Below are positions 10,044 through 21,700 of a stretch of DNA of 64,000 bases, in pieces. Numbering within the stretch: position 1 is the first letter of the stretch; every line of letters begins with the position of its first letter. This stretch comes from Synaphobranchus kaupii. Taxonomy: Eukaryota; Chordata; Actinopteri; Anguilliformes; Synaphobranchidae. A program made the position numbers and the translations under genes. The notes under the pieces were generated by a model. That model had not been told where the DNA came from and did not search any database. It saw only the letters and a program-made list of their open reading frames with translations. The stretch covers positions 94,097,945 to 94,161,944 of the forward strand of contig CM056376.1 in assembly GCA_029718625.1 (NCBI GenBank), read 5' to 3'.

Positions 10044-13000
10044 TTAATAGCACTCATTCTCGGACCCTGTTACCTGTCCAATTGTGTTGGGGAGGGCGCT
10101 CTGTGAGGATAAACGCCTTTATTGATTCTGGAGCTGTGGAATCATTTATCGACGCTAAATGGGTTAGGGATCTAAAAATTCCCACACATCGTCTTACCAG
10201 CTCTCGTCAGGTTACAGCCCTTGATGGTCGGCCTTTAGGTTCCGGGGTCATTAAAGAGAGGACTGGTACATTGGAGATGTGCATCCCTCTTCGAGATCAC
10301 TCGGAGAGGATAAGATTCTTTTTAATTGATTCACCGTCATACCCATTAGTGTTGGGACATTCATGGCTTAGGCTACATGATCCTCATATTAGTTGGGGTC
10401 GAGATGGAGATCCCATTTGTCAGTGGGGTTCCCAGTGTCACGCGCATGGTCATACTACTGCCTATCCTTCGTCAGGCTTCATTCCTGATCTTTCCGATCT
10501 CAGTTCTGAGAGTGAGTCAGAGGAGGCAGAGTTTTCTCCCGACCAGGATAATTCTTCTATGAGTAGAGAAGAGAGTCTATGCTGGGACCCCTTTGTGGAG
10601 GGCCGTCCCATGGAGGAGGATGACACTTCGGTTTCCGATTTTAACTGGGACAGGTAATTTGACGCTACTTCCGAGAATCCAGATGTAGTAGGGGCGCTCG
10701 AGTTTGAGCTTCCCACAGCTGTTCCGGTGGATTATACTGACCTTGCTGAGGTCTTTAGTAAACAACGCGCTACTAGATTGCCACCACATAGACCCTACGA
10801 CTGTGCTATTGAGCTTTACCCGGGGGCTGTTCCTCCCAGGGGCTCGCTGTATTCACTATTGGTTCCAGAGAGTGCAGCCATGAGGGAGTACATAGAGGAG
10901 GCTTTGGCTAATGGGTTCATCAGACCTTCTACATCACCAGCAGGTGCTGGGTTCTTTTTTGTTAAGAAAAAAGACGGAGGTTTGAGGCCCTGCATAGATT
11001 ATCGAGCCCTAAATGACATTACCATTAAAAACAGGTACCCTCTTCCACTTATGAACTCCACATTTGAGCGCTTACAGGGGGCGTCGGTCTTTTCAAAACT
11101 CGACCTGCGCAACGCTTACAATCTTGTGCGCATGCGTGAGGGCGATGAGTGGAAGACCGCTTTTAACACGCATCACGGTCACTACGAATACCTGGTGATG
11201 CCTTTCGGTCTCACTAGCGCCCCCTCTGTCTTTCAGGCGCTGGTGAACGATGTTCTGAGAAAGATGCTGGAGAAATTTGTCTTCGTTTACTTAGACAATA
11301 TTTAAATTTTTTCTCCGGATCTCACTTCTCACATCATTCACGTGAGACAGGTCCTGAAAGCGCTTTTTGAAGCCCAACTTTTTGTTAAGGCCGAAAAATG
11401 CGCTTTCCACACCAGCTCCATTTCTTTCTTGGGTTTTATTGTAGCAGAGGGAAAAGTGCTGATGGACCCAGAGAAGATCTCTGCGGTAAAAGATTGGCCT
11501 ACTCCCAATTCGGTGAAGCAGGTTCAACGCTTCTTGGGGTTTGCCAATTTTTATCGGAGGTTCATTCGGAATTTTAGCACTGTTGTCGCTCCCATTACCT
11601 GCCTCACAAAAAAGACGTCTCCTGTCTGTTTCCAGTGGAATCCTAGGGCGGAGGCAGCTTTTACCGAGCTTAAGAGAAGGTTCTGTTCTGAACCTATCCT
11701 CATAACTCCCAATCCCTCCATTCCCTTTGTGGTTGAGGTTGACGCCTCTGAGCTGGGGGTTGGGGCCATTCTCTCCCAACACTCGCCGCTGGATCGCAAA
11801 CTTCACCCTTGCACGTTTTTCTCTCGCATTCTTACTTCTGCTGAGAGAAATTATGATGTGGGAGATCGTGAGCTGTTGGCGGTCAAGATGGCGTTAGAGG
11901 AATGGCGCCATTAGTTGGAAGGAGCTGAGCATCCCTTCACGGTCTGGACAGACTATAAAAATTTGGAGTATGTTCAACAGGCTAAAACACGGAACTCACG
12001 ACAAGCCCGTTGGGCATTGTTTTTCACTAGGTTTAATTTTATTCTGACTTATCGCCCAGGGTCTAAGAATATTAAACCGGATGCGTTGTCATGCATTTTT
12101 GACCGGTCTGACAAAGACTCACGTCCTCAGTCTGTGGTTCCCAGTTCTCAAATTGTGGCTCCTGTCATGTGGGCTATTGAGGCAGCGGTGCAGAGGGCGT
12201 TGCGTTCCGATCCCGGCCCTGGTGGGGGTCCCCCTCAGTGCCTGTTTGTTCCTTCCCGGTTGCGATCTCGGGTTCTCCAGTGGGGACACTCCTCCCAATT
12301 AGTGGCCCATCCGGGCATTCAGCACACTAAGGAGTTCATTTCCCATCGGTTTTGGTGGCCCAAACTTGAGAGCGACATGCGGGAGTTTGTCGCCGCTTGT
12401 TCCACAAGGGTAACAAGGGTTCGCGGCTTTCCCCCTCGGGTCTTTTACGCCCTCTTCCAGTGCCCAGCCGGCCCTGGAGTCACATAGCTCTCGATTTTGT
12501 GACCGGTCTGCCGCCGTCCCATGGGAACACCGTTATCTTGGTGGTGGAGGATCGGTTCTCTAAGGCGGCTCACTTTGTCGCTCTGCCCAAACTGCCATCC
12601 GCTCCAGAGACTGCTCAGTTAATGGTAGAGCACATTTTTTTTCAGAGTACACGGTCTTCCCCTTGATGTGGTGTCGGACCGTGGTCCGCAGTTCGCCGCT
12701 AAATTCTGGCACTCCTTTTGTACTCAGCTGGGGGCATCGGTCAGTCTTTCATCCGGGTTTCATCCCGAGACCAACGGACAGACTGAACGTACTAACCAGA
12801 GTATGGAGAGCACCCTTCGGTGTCTAGCTGCGTCCAATCCCACGTCCTGGAGTCGTCATCTTGCCTGGGCCGAATACGCTCATAACACCCTGCGTAACGC
12901 ATCCACGGGTCTCTCTCCCTTTGAGGCTCAGTTAGGTTACTTACCTCCCCTATTTCCTGAGCTGGAGAGAGATGCGGAGGTTCCTTCCGCCGCTTCCTTC

Positions 13001-13550
13001 GTTCGTAGGTGTCGAGCAGTTTGGAGACGCGTGCGTTCCTCTCTACTACGCGCTTCGGCTAGGCAGAAGGCGGTGGCCGACAGACGTCGTCATCCTGCTC
13101 CTTCCTACCGGGTGGGACAACGAGTGTGGCTTTCTACACGAGACCTCCCGCTGCGAGTTGAATCTCGGAAACTCGTGCCGCGGTTCGTGGGTCCCTTCAA
13201 GATAATCCGCAAAATTAACCCGGTTACTGTGCACCTCCAGTTGCCTTCCTCCATGCGTATCCTTCCTACCTTCCACGTCTCCCGCCTGAAGCCTGTGCTC
13301 GTTAGCACACTCACTGCCGCCTCCTCCCCGGTTCGTGGAGGGAGGTACGGTATATACCGTTCGGCGTATTCTGGCTGAGAGGCGTGTGGGCAGAGGTTAT
13401 CAGTTTTTGGTAGACTGGGAGGGTTATGGCCCGGAGGAGCGTTGCTGGGTTCCCTCAAGGAACATTTTGGATCATATTCTAATTAGAGATTTTCGTAGGG
13501 GCAGGGCTGAGGGATCGCCTGGTTATGTTGACAACGAAGTCAAGGTCTAG
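10004..13550 (+). pseudogene. pol of element 1 (protease-RT-RNase H-integrase-chromodomain), disrupted
   Basis: The remains of a chromovirus Pol polyprotein in the -1 frame after gag. The aspartic protease motif DSGAVE is at about 10124. The reverse transcriptase region covers roughly 10780-11340. Its catalytic motif reads YLDN instead of YxDD and is followed two codons later by a TAA at 11303-11305, so the enzyme is dead. RNase H runs to about 12050 and is cut by a TAG at 11912-11914. The integrase shows the DFVTGLP and VSDRGPQF segments and NGQTERTNQ around its three catalytic acids. A GPF motif and a chromodomain ([10 protein letters not shown]) end the frame. Other breaks are a TAA at 10655-10657 and frameshifts near 12400, near 12640 in a run of eight T, and near 13340. 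The reading frame runs into the truncated 3' LTR. Confidence 0.92.
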
Positions 13551-13995
13551 GATTGTCGGTCTCTGGTTGGTCTTAATAGAGAACGCAGCAAGTCCGTTTA
13601 AAAGAATATCAAAGATAGGGTTAGATAGGTGAGAGAAGAACGAACAAACAATCTTATTCTCCTTCTTTGCTTTGGCTGCCTGGTATCGTTTTGTTTTCAA
13701 CTTGTTTTCTCTACTGAGTTTAAAGATACAGGTTCGCTATTTTCTTTCTTTCCTTTTCCCGTTTTCTTCGGGTCTTTATTTTTTTGTTTATTTCTTTTGG
13801 TTAGCTTATTATTCTCGCTGTTTATTCGAGATTCGCCTCCTTTTGAGGTTGGTTTTGTTCCCTATTTTTTGTTTTACTCCTTTCTCTGCGGTTAGTTTTC
13901 CGTTTCTGTGGCGAGTTTGTGTTTAACTCGCTTTCTGAATCCCTGTTAGTCGCATTTGATTATCCGAAACAAAAGAAAATACTCCAAACATTACA
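13520..13995 (+). repeat. 3' LTR of element 1, U3-deleted
   Basis: Similarity to the 5' LTR starts at TGGTTATGTTGAC (13520, matching 8542) and runs to TTACA at 13995. The first 191 bp or so of the LTR, including the promoter and self-primer, are absent, and so is any polypurine tract. The chromodomain frame joins the LTR directly, so one deletion removed the pol tail, polypurine tract and U3. Confidence 0.88.
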
Positions 13996-14000
13996 ATACA
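13996..14000. repeat. Target-site duplication ATACA, right copy
   Basis: ATACA directly follows the 3' LTR end and matches 8346-8350. Confidence 0.85.
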
Positions 14001-14026
14001 CAATCTAAATGTAGAGACATTGGTCC

Positions 14027-14835
14027 TCATTCATGAAACATTCCTAAATATGTGATTACATTTACATACAAAGCAAGTTGGTACAAAGAATTGTATTAAC
14101 GTGCATAATCTTACATTCCGATTCATTGTAAATGAGAGGCATGTGCATCTTACTTTGCGATTAAGTTGCAAATTCCATTTACAGGTGATTATAACTTCAA
14201 AATGGTCCAGAAAAATCAAAAGAAATAATTATTCAAACAAGGAAATTAAAGTTTTATTAGAAGATGTCAGTAAAGGAAAATAATATTTAGTATTGTCAGT
14301 ACCGGTGTCGTAGGAACTGGTAAAGTAAAAATGCATGGCAGGAGATAACATGTGCCGTCAATGCAGGATCACCCGGTACACAAACTGTTAAAGTAGACCG
14401 GGTTTTTAATTGGAGGTAAAGAAACGCATTAGCTGCGCACAAAAGCACCACAGCTACAGGAGGTGGCCATGGACAAGCAGTTTTACGAATATATTCGTAC
14501 CAATAAGCCAGCCATCTCTCACAGCATCATTCTCCAAATGAGTGCCAACTGAACTGCCCCGCAGAATGAAGCTGTCGTGGGTCCCACCAGGTCCCTGGGC
14601 CATGACGATGAGCAACACACATTTCATATCACATATGAGGCTGAAGGCTACATTTAGTCTTGTGAATTTAACAGAAAATAAAAATAAATTCATATTCTAA
14701 TTGACATTCAGAAGCTACATTTAGAGACATTTTTAATTTACGAATGTGGTATGTGTGGTCCTGAGCAGATGTAAATTTTGTAAATATACGTAGAAACAAA
14801 TCTTAGATAAGAAAACTTTGATGAATGCCAACATA
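14027..14835. mobile_element. Remnant of a PIF/Harbinger-type DNA transposon
   Basis: Inside is a Harbinger transposase fragment (14454-14693). The left end (around CCTCATTCATGAAACATTCC) and the reverse complement of the right end (around CATTCATCAAAGTTTTC) are similar over 30-40 bases, including a TTTACA-containing segment, as expected for degenerate terminal inverted repeats. At about 0.8 kb it is far shorter than an autonomous element, so most of it is lost. The exact ends are uncertain. Confidence 0.5.
14454..14693 (-). pseudogene. Harbinger-type transposase fragment
   Basis: The 79-codon minus-strand frame contains the segments VMAQGPGGTHDSFILR and RDGWLIG. These match the pattern around the second catalytic aspartate of the HARBI1/PIF DDE transposase family (a 'PGSxHDS' block followed by a 'GxxLGDSGY' block). 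The second block has lost GDSGY, and the frame carries no DNA-binding domain and no other catalytic acid, so this is a dead fragment. Recognition rests on these blocks only. Confidence 0.62.
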
Positions 14836-15492
14836 CGAACACAATTGCTAATACAAACGATTTATGCACAAATTCTCTATTAGATTTGGTAACCAGATTC
14901 TGCAGCACATGGGATTGTTTGATGCTTCAGTTCAAACAGAATGGGTGTGGGCTCTTTATATGTTCGAAAACAAGTTTGTTTTCTTGGCAGACTGGTTTAA
15001 TCAGAAGTAATTTGTGCACTATAGCCCACAACCAACGAAGGGCTTAGTTCCTTAGCTTTTATCTGCAATTTATTTTCATTCATGTTATCATGTAAAAGTA
15101 TGGAAGTTTAAATTGCAATCTGGACAAATCATTGAATGTTGTTTTAAGAGCATTCCCTGATTTGCATGGATATATCATCCAATTGGGCATTTCTTCAAAG
15201 TTCAAAGGTGTACCAAAATGTTACAGATCAAAATATGATAGAGCTACATACACACACCCCAACACCCTGTGGTCAATGCGGTCTACAATCTGCCTATGAA
15301 AGCGATGCCATTTGCACAGTCCTCCAAAGCACAGTAACTCAGCTCAGCTGGTGGATAGTAGGATGAAAAGAAGCAGCAGCTGGCTGCACTTGTTTCAGAG
15401 GAGATGTATGTATGCAAGTGCACAGTGGTGGACACTGGCAGAAGACTGCAGCAATAGGACAATCCAGCAGTTACGATTTAGCATCCCAAACT

Positions 15493-15511
15493 GGGGGGGG
15501 GGGGGGGGGGG
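15493..15511. repeat. Poly(G) tract, 19 bases
   Basis: Uninterrupted G run between CT and TGTG. Confidence 0.9.
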
Positions 15512-16627
15512 TGTGATGGCAAGGTAAATGTCATGATGGTTATGAGGGCACCATTTTTTTGATCCTGTCTAATCCTGATAGGGATTTCTTTCATAAGTGA
15601 AACTGAAAAAATGGACTTCACAATTAGACAAAAATAGAAGTGATTAAGCAAGTTCTCGGAAAATGAAACACATTTTTTTCAGTATCACAACTGATCTGAG
15701 ACCAAGAGTATTACTCTCTGTTCTACTGGGGATTGGAATTTACACTGATGATTATACATAAAGTGTCAGTCAATTCTGAAATAACGACTTACTGAATGTA
15801 CATAAAGATTTGAACAGAATATTGACCATTTCAGTGTAAATGATTTCTAATGCAAGGTAACGCATAAACCCCTGTAACAGATGTCATGAAGTAGGCAGCA
15901 CTTCAGACAAGTGCTCTTCATTGCAAACATGTAGCCTGTACCACAATATCTGAGTATGAAATGACACACTAATTCCACAATGAAATCTATTCCAGTAGTC
16001 TGTGTTCTCAACACTCTAGAAATGATTTGATGAATTTGCATATATTGATGGAAACATTGTCTGCTTGTCTTGAAAGTTGGAGGGTTTTGATATCCACATT
16101 TCCCCTGCACAGCTCGGGAGGTGGGCCCCTGATGCTTCACTTTTTGACATGTGGTCACACACTCGCGTTACTAGCTGTTTCTCTTTGGAGTTAGCTGTTG
16201 CAGCTGCCTCTCCACAGCCAGGCCAGTTCCAAAAAAAAAGGAGGGAAAAAAACAAGGGCGAGCAGAGATCCAACATTTATATTCCTCATGTTCCAGAATT
16301 CTGGCACAGTGTTCCGTTAACCGGGACATTACACTTCTTTGGTGCATGGCCTGGCTTGACTTCACATAAAAAGGAAACGAAAGCTGTCCCATTGTGTTGC
16401 AAATCAGATCTATATTTCATATTTTTTCTATTTATTTTAAAAATATATATGATACTCTTATCAACCATATCATATTAAATCATTAGATATGTGAAGCCCT
16501 GTGGCCCCTCCGACAGTATTGTGCTTATGCTTTTAACGGGTTAACTCTGTAGATCTCCACAATGAAGCCAGATCCATGTTTGATGATTTTCTATTCCCTG
16601 AAAAATGACAATGGGAAGCCTGACAAT

Positions 16628-16649
16628 GGGGGGGGGGGGGGGGGGGGGG
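16628..16649. repeat. Poly(G) tract, 22 bases
   Basis: Uninterrupted run of 22 G after TGACAAT. Confidence 0.9.
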
Positions 16650-18656
16650 TGCTCCAGCAATAGATGCTAAACACATGTCCGGCAACTTCCTGTTTTGGAG
16701 GCCCTCGTAATAATCCAAAGTGCAGACAGCCAAGGCAGGTCCTATGTTTGGGGAAAGGGGGTTGGGGGGTGGGGGACACGTCATCAATGATCCTTTTCTG
16801 GGTGAAGCCTTCCGATGTGTTTGTGAGCGGTAGCTAAATAAAGGAAACATCTGCCTCTCGGCAGAGCTATGCCAGACCATGACAGGAGACGGGGGAGGAG
16901 GGAGAGCTTGTTGTGCACATCCAGAGCGGCAAGGCAACTGCGGCCTGCCCCAGCGACAGCTGTCTACGGATCAATGTAGCGGCACAGCAGCCTGTAGAGA
17001 AGGGCTGCTAAGACTCCCTTCCCTCAGCCCCCCCCCTCCCCCCTCCCGCACCTCCTCCTCCCCTCTCCCCAGAGTGCAGACAAGCCTCAGCTCCGCGTGC
17101 TGCTGCCTCACTCAGGGTCTCAGTCTGGAAATCCCCCTTCAGCGGGTCTCAGAGGGAGTGAGCATAAGGCAATGTGAGCCAAGGCAACAATGGACGCCGC
17201 TAAACCTGAGGCACCGCCACGGCTCTTTAAATGTGCTCAACAGATATTCAGCCCTGATTCCCCTCTGTCTTCCAGTCCCCCGCTTTCGCACACACATCCA
17301 GTGCTGCGCACTTTGCTGTGCTGCTGCAGCTATGGATATTCTGTTTCTGGTCACGCCCCATAATGAATGCATGCACCTGCGACTGCGAACAGTTTCAACT
17401 TCAACTAACAGTTGAATTTTAATGTTAGTGTTAAATGGCACCTGTGGCATCATCAGCAATGGGTGTGGCCCTTAGGGGCCAGAGGCTTCTGGCCCTCGGG
17501 GGGATTTTCTAAGTGATGATATAATTTTGTATTGAGTGTTGCCAAGCACGCTGTATGTCCACTGTTCCAGTATTATTACCTTCAGGATCAGCACTTCCCC
17601 TTCATCCCAGCCAATTAGAAGCCTGTTCATAGGTGTTCTCACAATTCATCCCCACAATTTGCTGATGCACAGCCAGCATCTTGTCCCCCTTGCTCCGCCA
17701 CAGTTTCGATAATTTTATTAAGTTTGCCAATACTAAACTCTATTGATGATGTTGTACCTTTAATATAGTATGTTATACATTTGTAACAAAACCCATCAAG
17801 GAACAAACATTGCAAATTAGCTTGTGCTATAAACATTATGATACATGATATCAGACTACTTCCTAAATACTCTATGTTCATGCATCTGCCCCTATTCAAA
17901 TAAATATGAAACAAAATAATAGGCTGAAATAGATCTGATACTTATAGTTGGTGCTATAGAGGAGTTGAGGACACTCATATTAAACTCCATTGTGCCTGCT
18001 GCGGAAATATCACCACGTGACGTGACGTCGTCTACAGACTCGAGTTCAGCTGCAAAAAACTTAATACTACACAAAACAGGAAAATAGGACCTGGGTTGCA
18101 TTTTTTACATGACCAATATGCAAATTCTAAGGATGACAAATAATTTTACATAACCGCCATTGCTGACCTGTACTTGAGAAATGCCACTGTGGACTTTGCA
18201 AATCAGTCATTAAGAAGGATTGAACAATTTCAATTATCAGACTCTGACATCCCTACATTCTAGCACCACTGAGGAAAGATGAAATTGCTATGACTTTACA
18301 TATGGCACATGCATGTTTTATCTATGTATTGCACATACATATCAAACCTAAATTACTCAAGTGCTATCTTACGATAGTTTATTGTGCGCCTCTCTGTGTT
18401 TCAAATGAGGATTCATTTGTGTGTAATTATTATGTGAGTATTTTTAATGACTGATGTAATGTCAGTAAAGGCTTCAGTAATTGGGTCAATGTGCGGTGAT
18501 GTTTCCACACGGGGGTGCAGAGGATCAGGATGCTGTATGCTCTGAGAAAGATCCCAAGGGAAGAGACCGTGGTCCTGGGAAGCAGTCGGCGAACAGGAGC
18601 ATGTTCCGTCGAGGCCCGCTGGAAAAAGTAAACTGTGTGTCTCTCTCGTTAACTCC

Positions 18657-18665
18657 GTCTCTCTC

Positions 18666-18723
<58 letters not shown>
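18657..18723. repeat. (CT)n microsatellite
   Basis: About 33 nearly perfect CT repeats, a polypurine/polypyrimidine mirror tract. Confidence 0.92.
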
Positions 18724-18725
<2 letters not shown>

Positions 18726-21700
18726 CTCATCCAGATGAAGAAAAAGCATGGCGTGGGCCATATCTCACAGACGTTAAAATAATAACAATGTTACCAAAAG
18801 AGAGTGGAGGGGGGGAAAAAAAATGCTAACTCTTATCCGTCCTTCCCAGAGCTTGCGGTGGGAAGAATCGATGACTTCCTCTCATTCTCTCTGGGGATGA
18901 GGACAGAAGCATTTCCCCTGGGGGGTATCTAGTATTAATAGTCTGCTGGATAAGTCACCACCAGCAGCACCAGTGTTTCTTGGTTGTGAGAACCACTTGT
19001 TGTACGGACAAACACACTCAGAAATGGCTTTCCCAGCCAGCCGCCCATTTTGGTTCTTTAAAGAGGTCCTGTGCTATATTTCATGTAGCTTGTACAATGC
19101 CTTATGATGGCGAGAAACCTGATGCTATGCTTTAAAAACCTCCGCATATGTCTTTTAGCTCTGTGATGTCAAACCATGTATCATTATGTTCTCCCTGTAA
19201 GGGGCCGAAAGCGAGGTAGCCACGTCTCACAGACAAATGACCCCGTACCCGATCCTGTTCCTCGGCCCAGGAATCCGCTGCTACTCATCAGAGTTCCACA
19301 CGTGTGTGAAATGAAAGGGCCAAAGTTACGCCTCTGGCCTTGAGTCCTCCGCCCTGCTATTAGCCCATAGTTTGAATGCTTTCTTCTTAAACGTTTACTC
19401 AGTAAAGTGCTTTGACAATTGTAAAAATCAGCTGTCAGAAATGCATTTTGATTGATTGACTGGACGGTACGTTAATAATAATAATTATATAATAGTAAAC
19501 TTTATTTGTATTATTTGTATAAAAAATAAATTAAATAAAGTGGCACGTGAAAAGAAATAGCAGAGAAAAACAAGATAGTGGGGCATAGTGGGATAGATTT
19601 GGGGCATAGTGGGTAAAAGCTGCTTCTCCACTTTTTTTGTGGAGTACATTGGGTACATTTAAAAGACCAGCATCAGAGGATCTAAGGGCTCTTGGTGGGT
19701 GATAAAATGATGAGGAGATTGGTTGACATAATGCATGATTGATTTATTGATTTACCAGAGCTCCAGTGTTTTATTAATTCTAGTTGTTTTCTTTAGAATA
19801 CATTTAATCTTGAGTGCTTTTAAGCTTTTTGTGATGCTGGAAATGTAGCTCCCCAATAAAGGCTGTTCCCTGGAGCAGAAATCCATTTTTTTGAGAATTT
19901 GAAGCTAAAACAAGAAGTAACACTAGGAAGATGAAAAAAGCTCACCAAATATGTTCCATGGGAAAAGCACCATGGGAAAAAAATAGCAAAAGAGAAAACA
20001 TTTGCATGGAAAAATTAAGATCACAATCCCTGGAAGACAAGCAGGGTGTTTTGGGATGAGGAGTCATTACTACACAATAAAGAGGAAGGCATACTGGGAC
20101 AGTACGTGCTCCATGTTAAAATACAAGCAAACCAAGACCAAGCACGTGCAAAATTGTCTCTGTTTTGTATAGTTGATTTTTATTTTTTGTGACAGATCTG
20201 GAGTTAGGCAGCGTTTATGGCTGGCAATAGGTCCCTCATGATGGCAAAGGAACGCCCTCACACATACCAACATTCCAGACTGACTATGGTAGGTCCCAGA
20301 GCGACCACCAAGCAGAGAGCCCACCCAGGTCAGTGGCCTCTCCCTGCCACCTTTTGCCTTGCTGCAAGCAATGGAGAGAGCAAGACCAGGCTATGCATTT
20401 GGGGATGGTTGGGGGTGGTGGGGGTAATGATTGCACGGTTCATGTCATCATTGCTTTCAAACTCCGTATCAAGAATGCAGTTTCATCTAATGCTATTTCC
20501 TGCAGATAAGCACATAGGAAGGAGTAGTGTGGTGGATGCAAGATGAAATTATACATGCAATTTAATCTCATGGGGAAATATAAGCCATCCAGGGCAGACA
20601 AGATGGCATATGCGGTCATTGACAGTTGGTTTGCTTAATTTTGTCTGTCAGTTGTGGGGATATGTGTAATGTCAGTTGGTACATGGATGCCACTGGAAGG
20701 GATGGAGTTTTGTGACTGTACATTTCCCAGCTGGATCACTAGCATTTAGCTAGAAGCAGCCCAAATCATGTTGCCCACTTGGCCCCTCCTGTCTCCCCCT
20801 GTCCCTCTGGACTGTCAAACTGTGACTTAATTGACCTTATATTGTGCCATTACTTTACTCACCAAAGACTTCGCAAATTGTTTCCAGATCTAAAGAAATT
20901 AGTAATGATAGGACCAAATACTTGATGTGAATGACTTAAAACTCACTCATAAGATTGTTTCAAATGAAATGGGGGGAAGCTGTTTGGAGTTGAATGAAGA
21001 ACGAAAGTATTGTTCTTGTTTTTAATTTTCACTGGAACCTTTCAAAGGACCGCCCAATGTGCATTCAATTCTGTTTTCTCTCTTTTGCTTTGTAGTTTAT
21101 TAAATATGATCAATGTCATTTTCATTAAAATGAATTGCACTTGCATGGCCCTGGTTCACTTTGCTTCACAATATACAAAAGGTACTCATCACACCATCAT
21201 ATCAAATTTTATTTCCCAGTCTTTGCGTACATTAAAAACCTTCAAAAGCAACATCCTGAAGTGAGCCAACATATTTGCGTCTAAACAGGCTCTGTGGATT
21301 TGCAGCACTCCAACAGTGTTGAGCATGCACATGTACAGTGTTGAGCATGCACACAATGTTGTGAAATGAATTTTTTTTTTTTTATCACTGATGATGAGGT
21401 TAATTTCTTGGAATTTCCTTCATCCCTCATATCTCTGCCCATTACAGAAGAATGAGGCCGACTAAAGTTAATCATATGACATCACACGCTTCTGGGACTG
21501 TACCGTCTTTTCTGTCCCCCTGTCTTACCTTCTTTCTGTCTCACTTCATGCAGCCCAGAGAAAGCTGTGAAATCCCCCTCAGTCATCTGAGTCAGACTGC
21601 ACATCTCAGCAGAGACGAGGCTGGCCGCCTGCAGCCCCGACTCACAAAATGTAAATAGTGCAGAGTTTTTCACATTACTTCACTGGGTATTTTTAGACAC

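Larger units (their letters stand above)
8351..13995 (+). mobile_element. Decayed Ty3/gypsy chromovirus retrotransposon (Tf1/sushi type), element 1
   Basis: A plus-strand LTR retrotransposon with the order 5' LTR, gag, protease, reverse transcriptase, RNase H, integrase, chromodomain and 3' LTR. The chromodomain at the pol C-terminus places it among chromoviruses. It is inactive: gag has an in-frame stop and frameshifts, pol has three in-frame stops and three frameshifts, the reverse transcriptase active site is altered and the 3' LTR lacks its first 190 or so bases. The two LTRs differ by many substitutions and two indels, so this insertion is clearly older than the element at 46777-53926. 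It keeps readable self-priming and frameshift signals. Confidence 0.95.
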
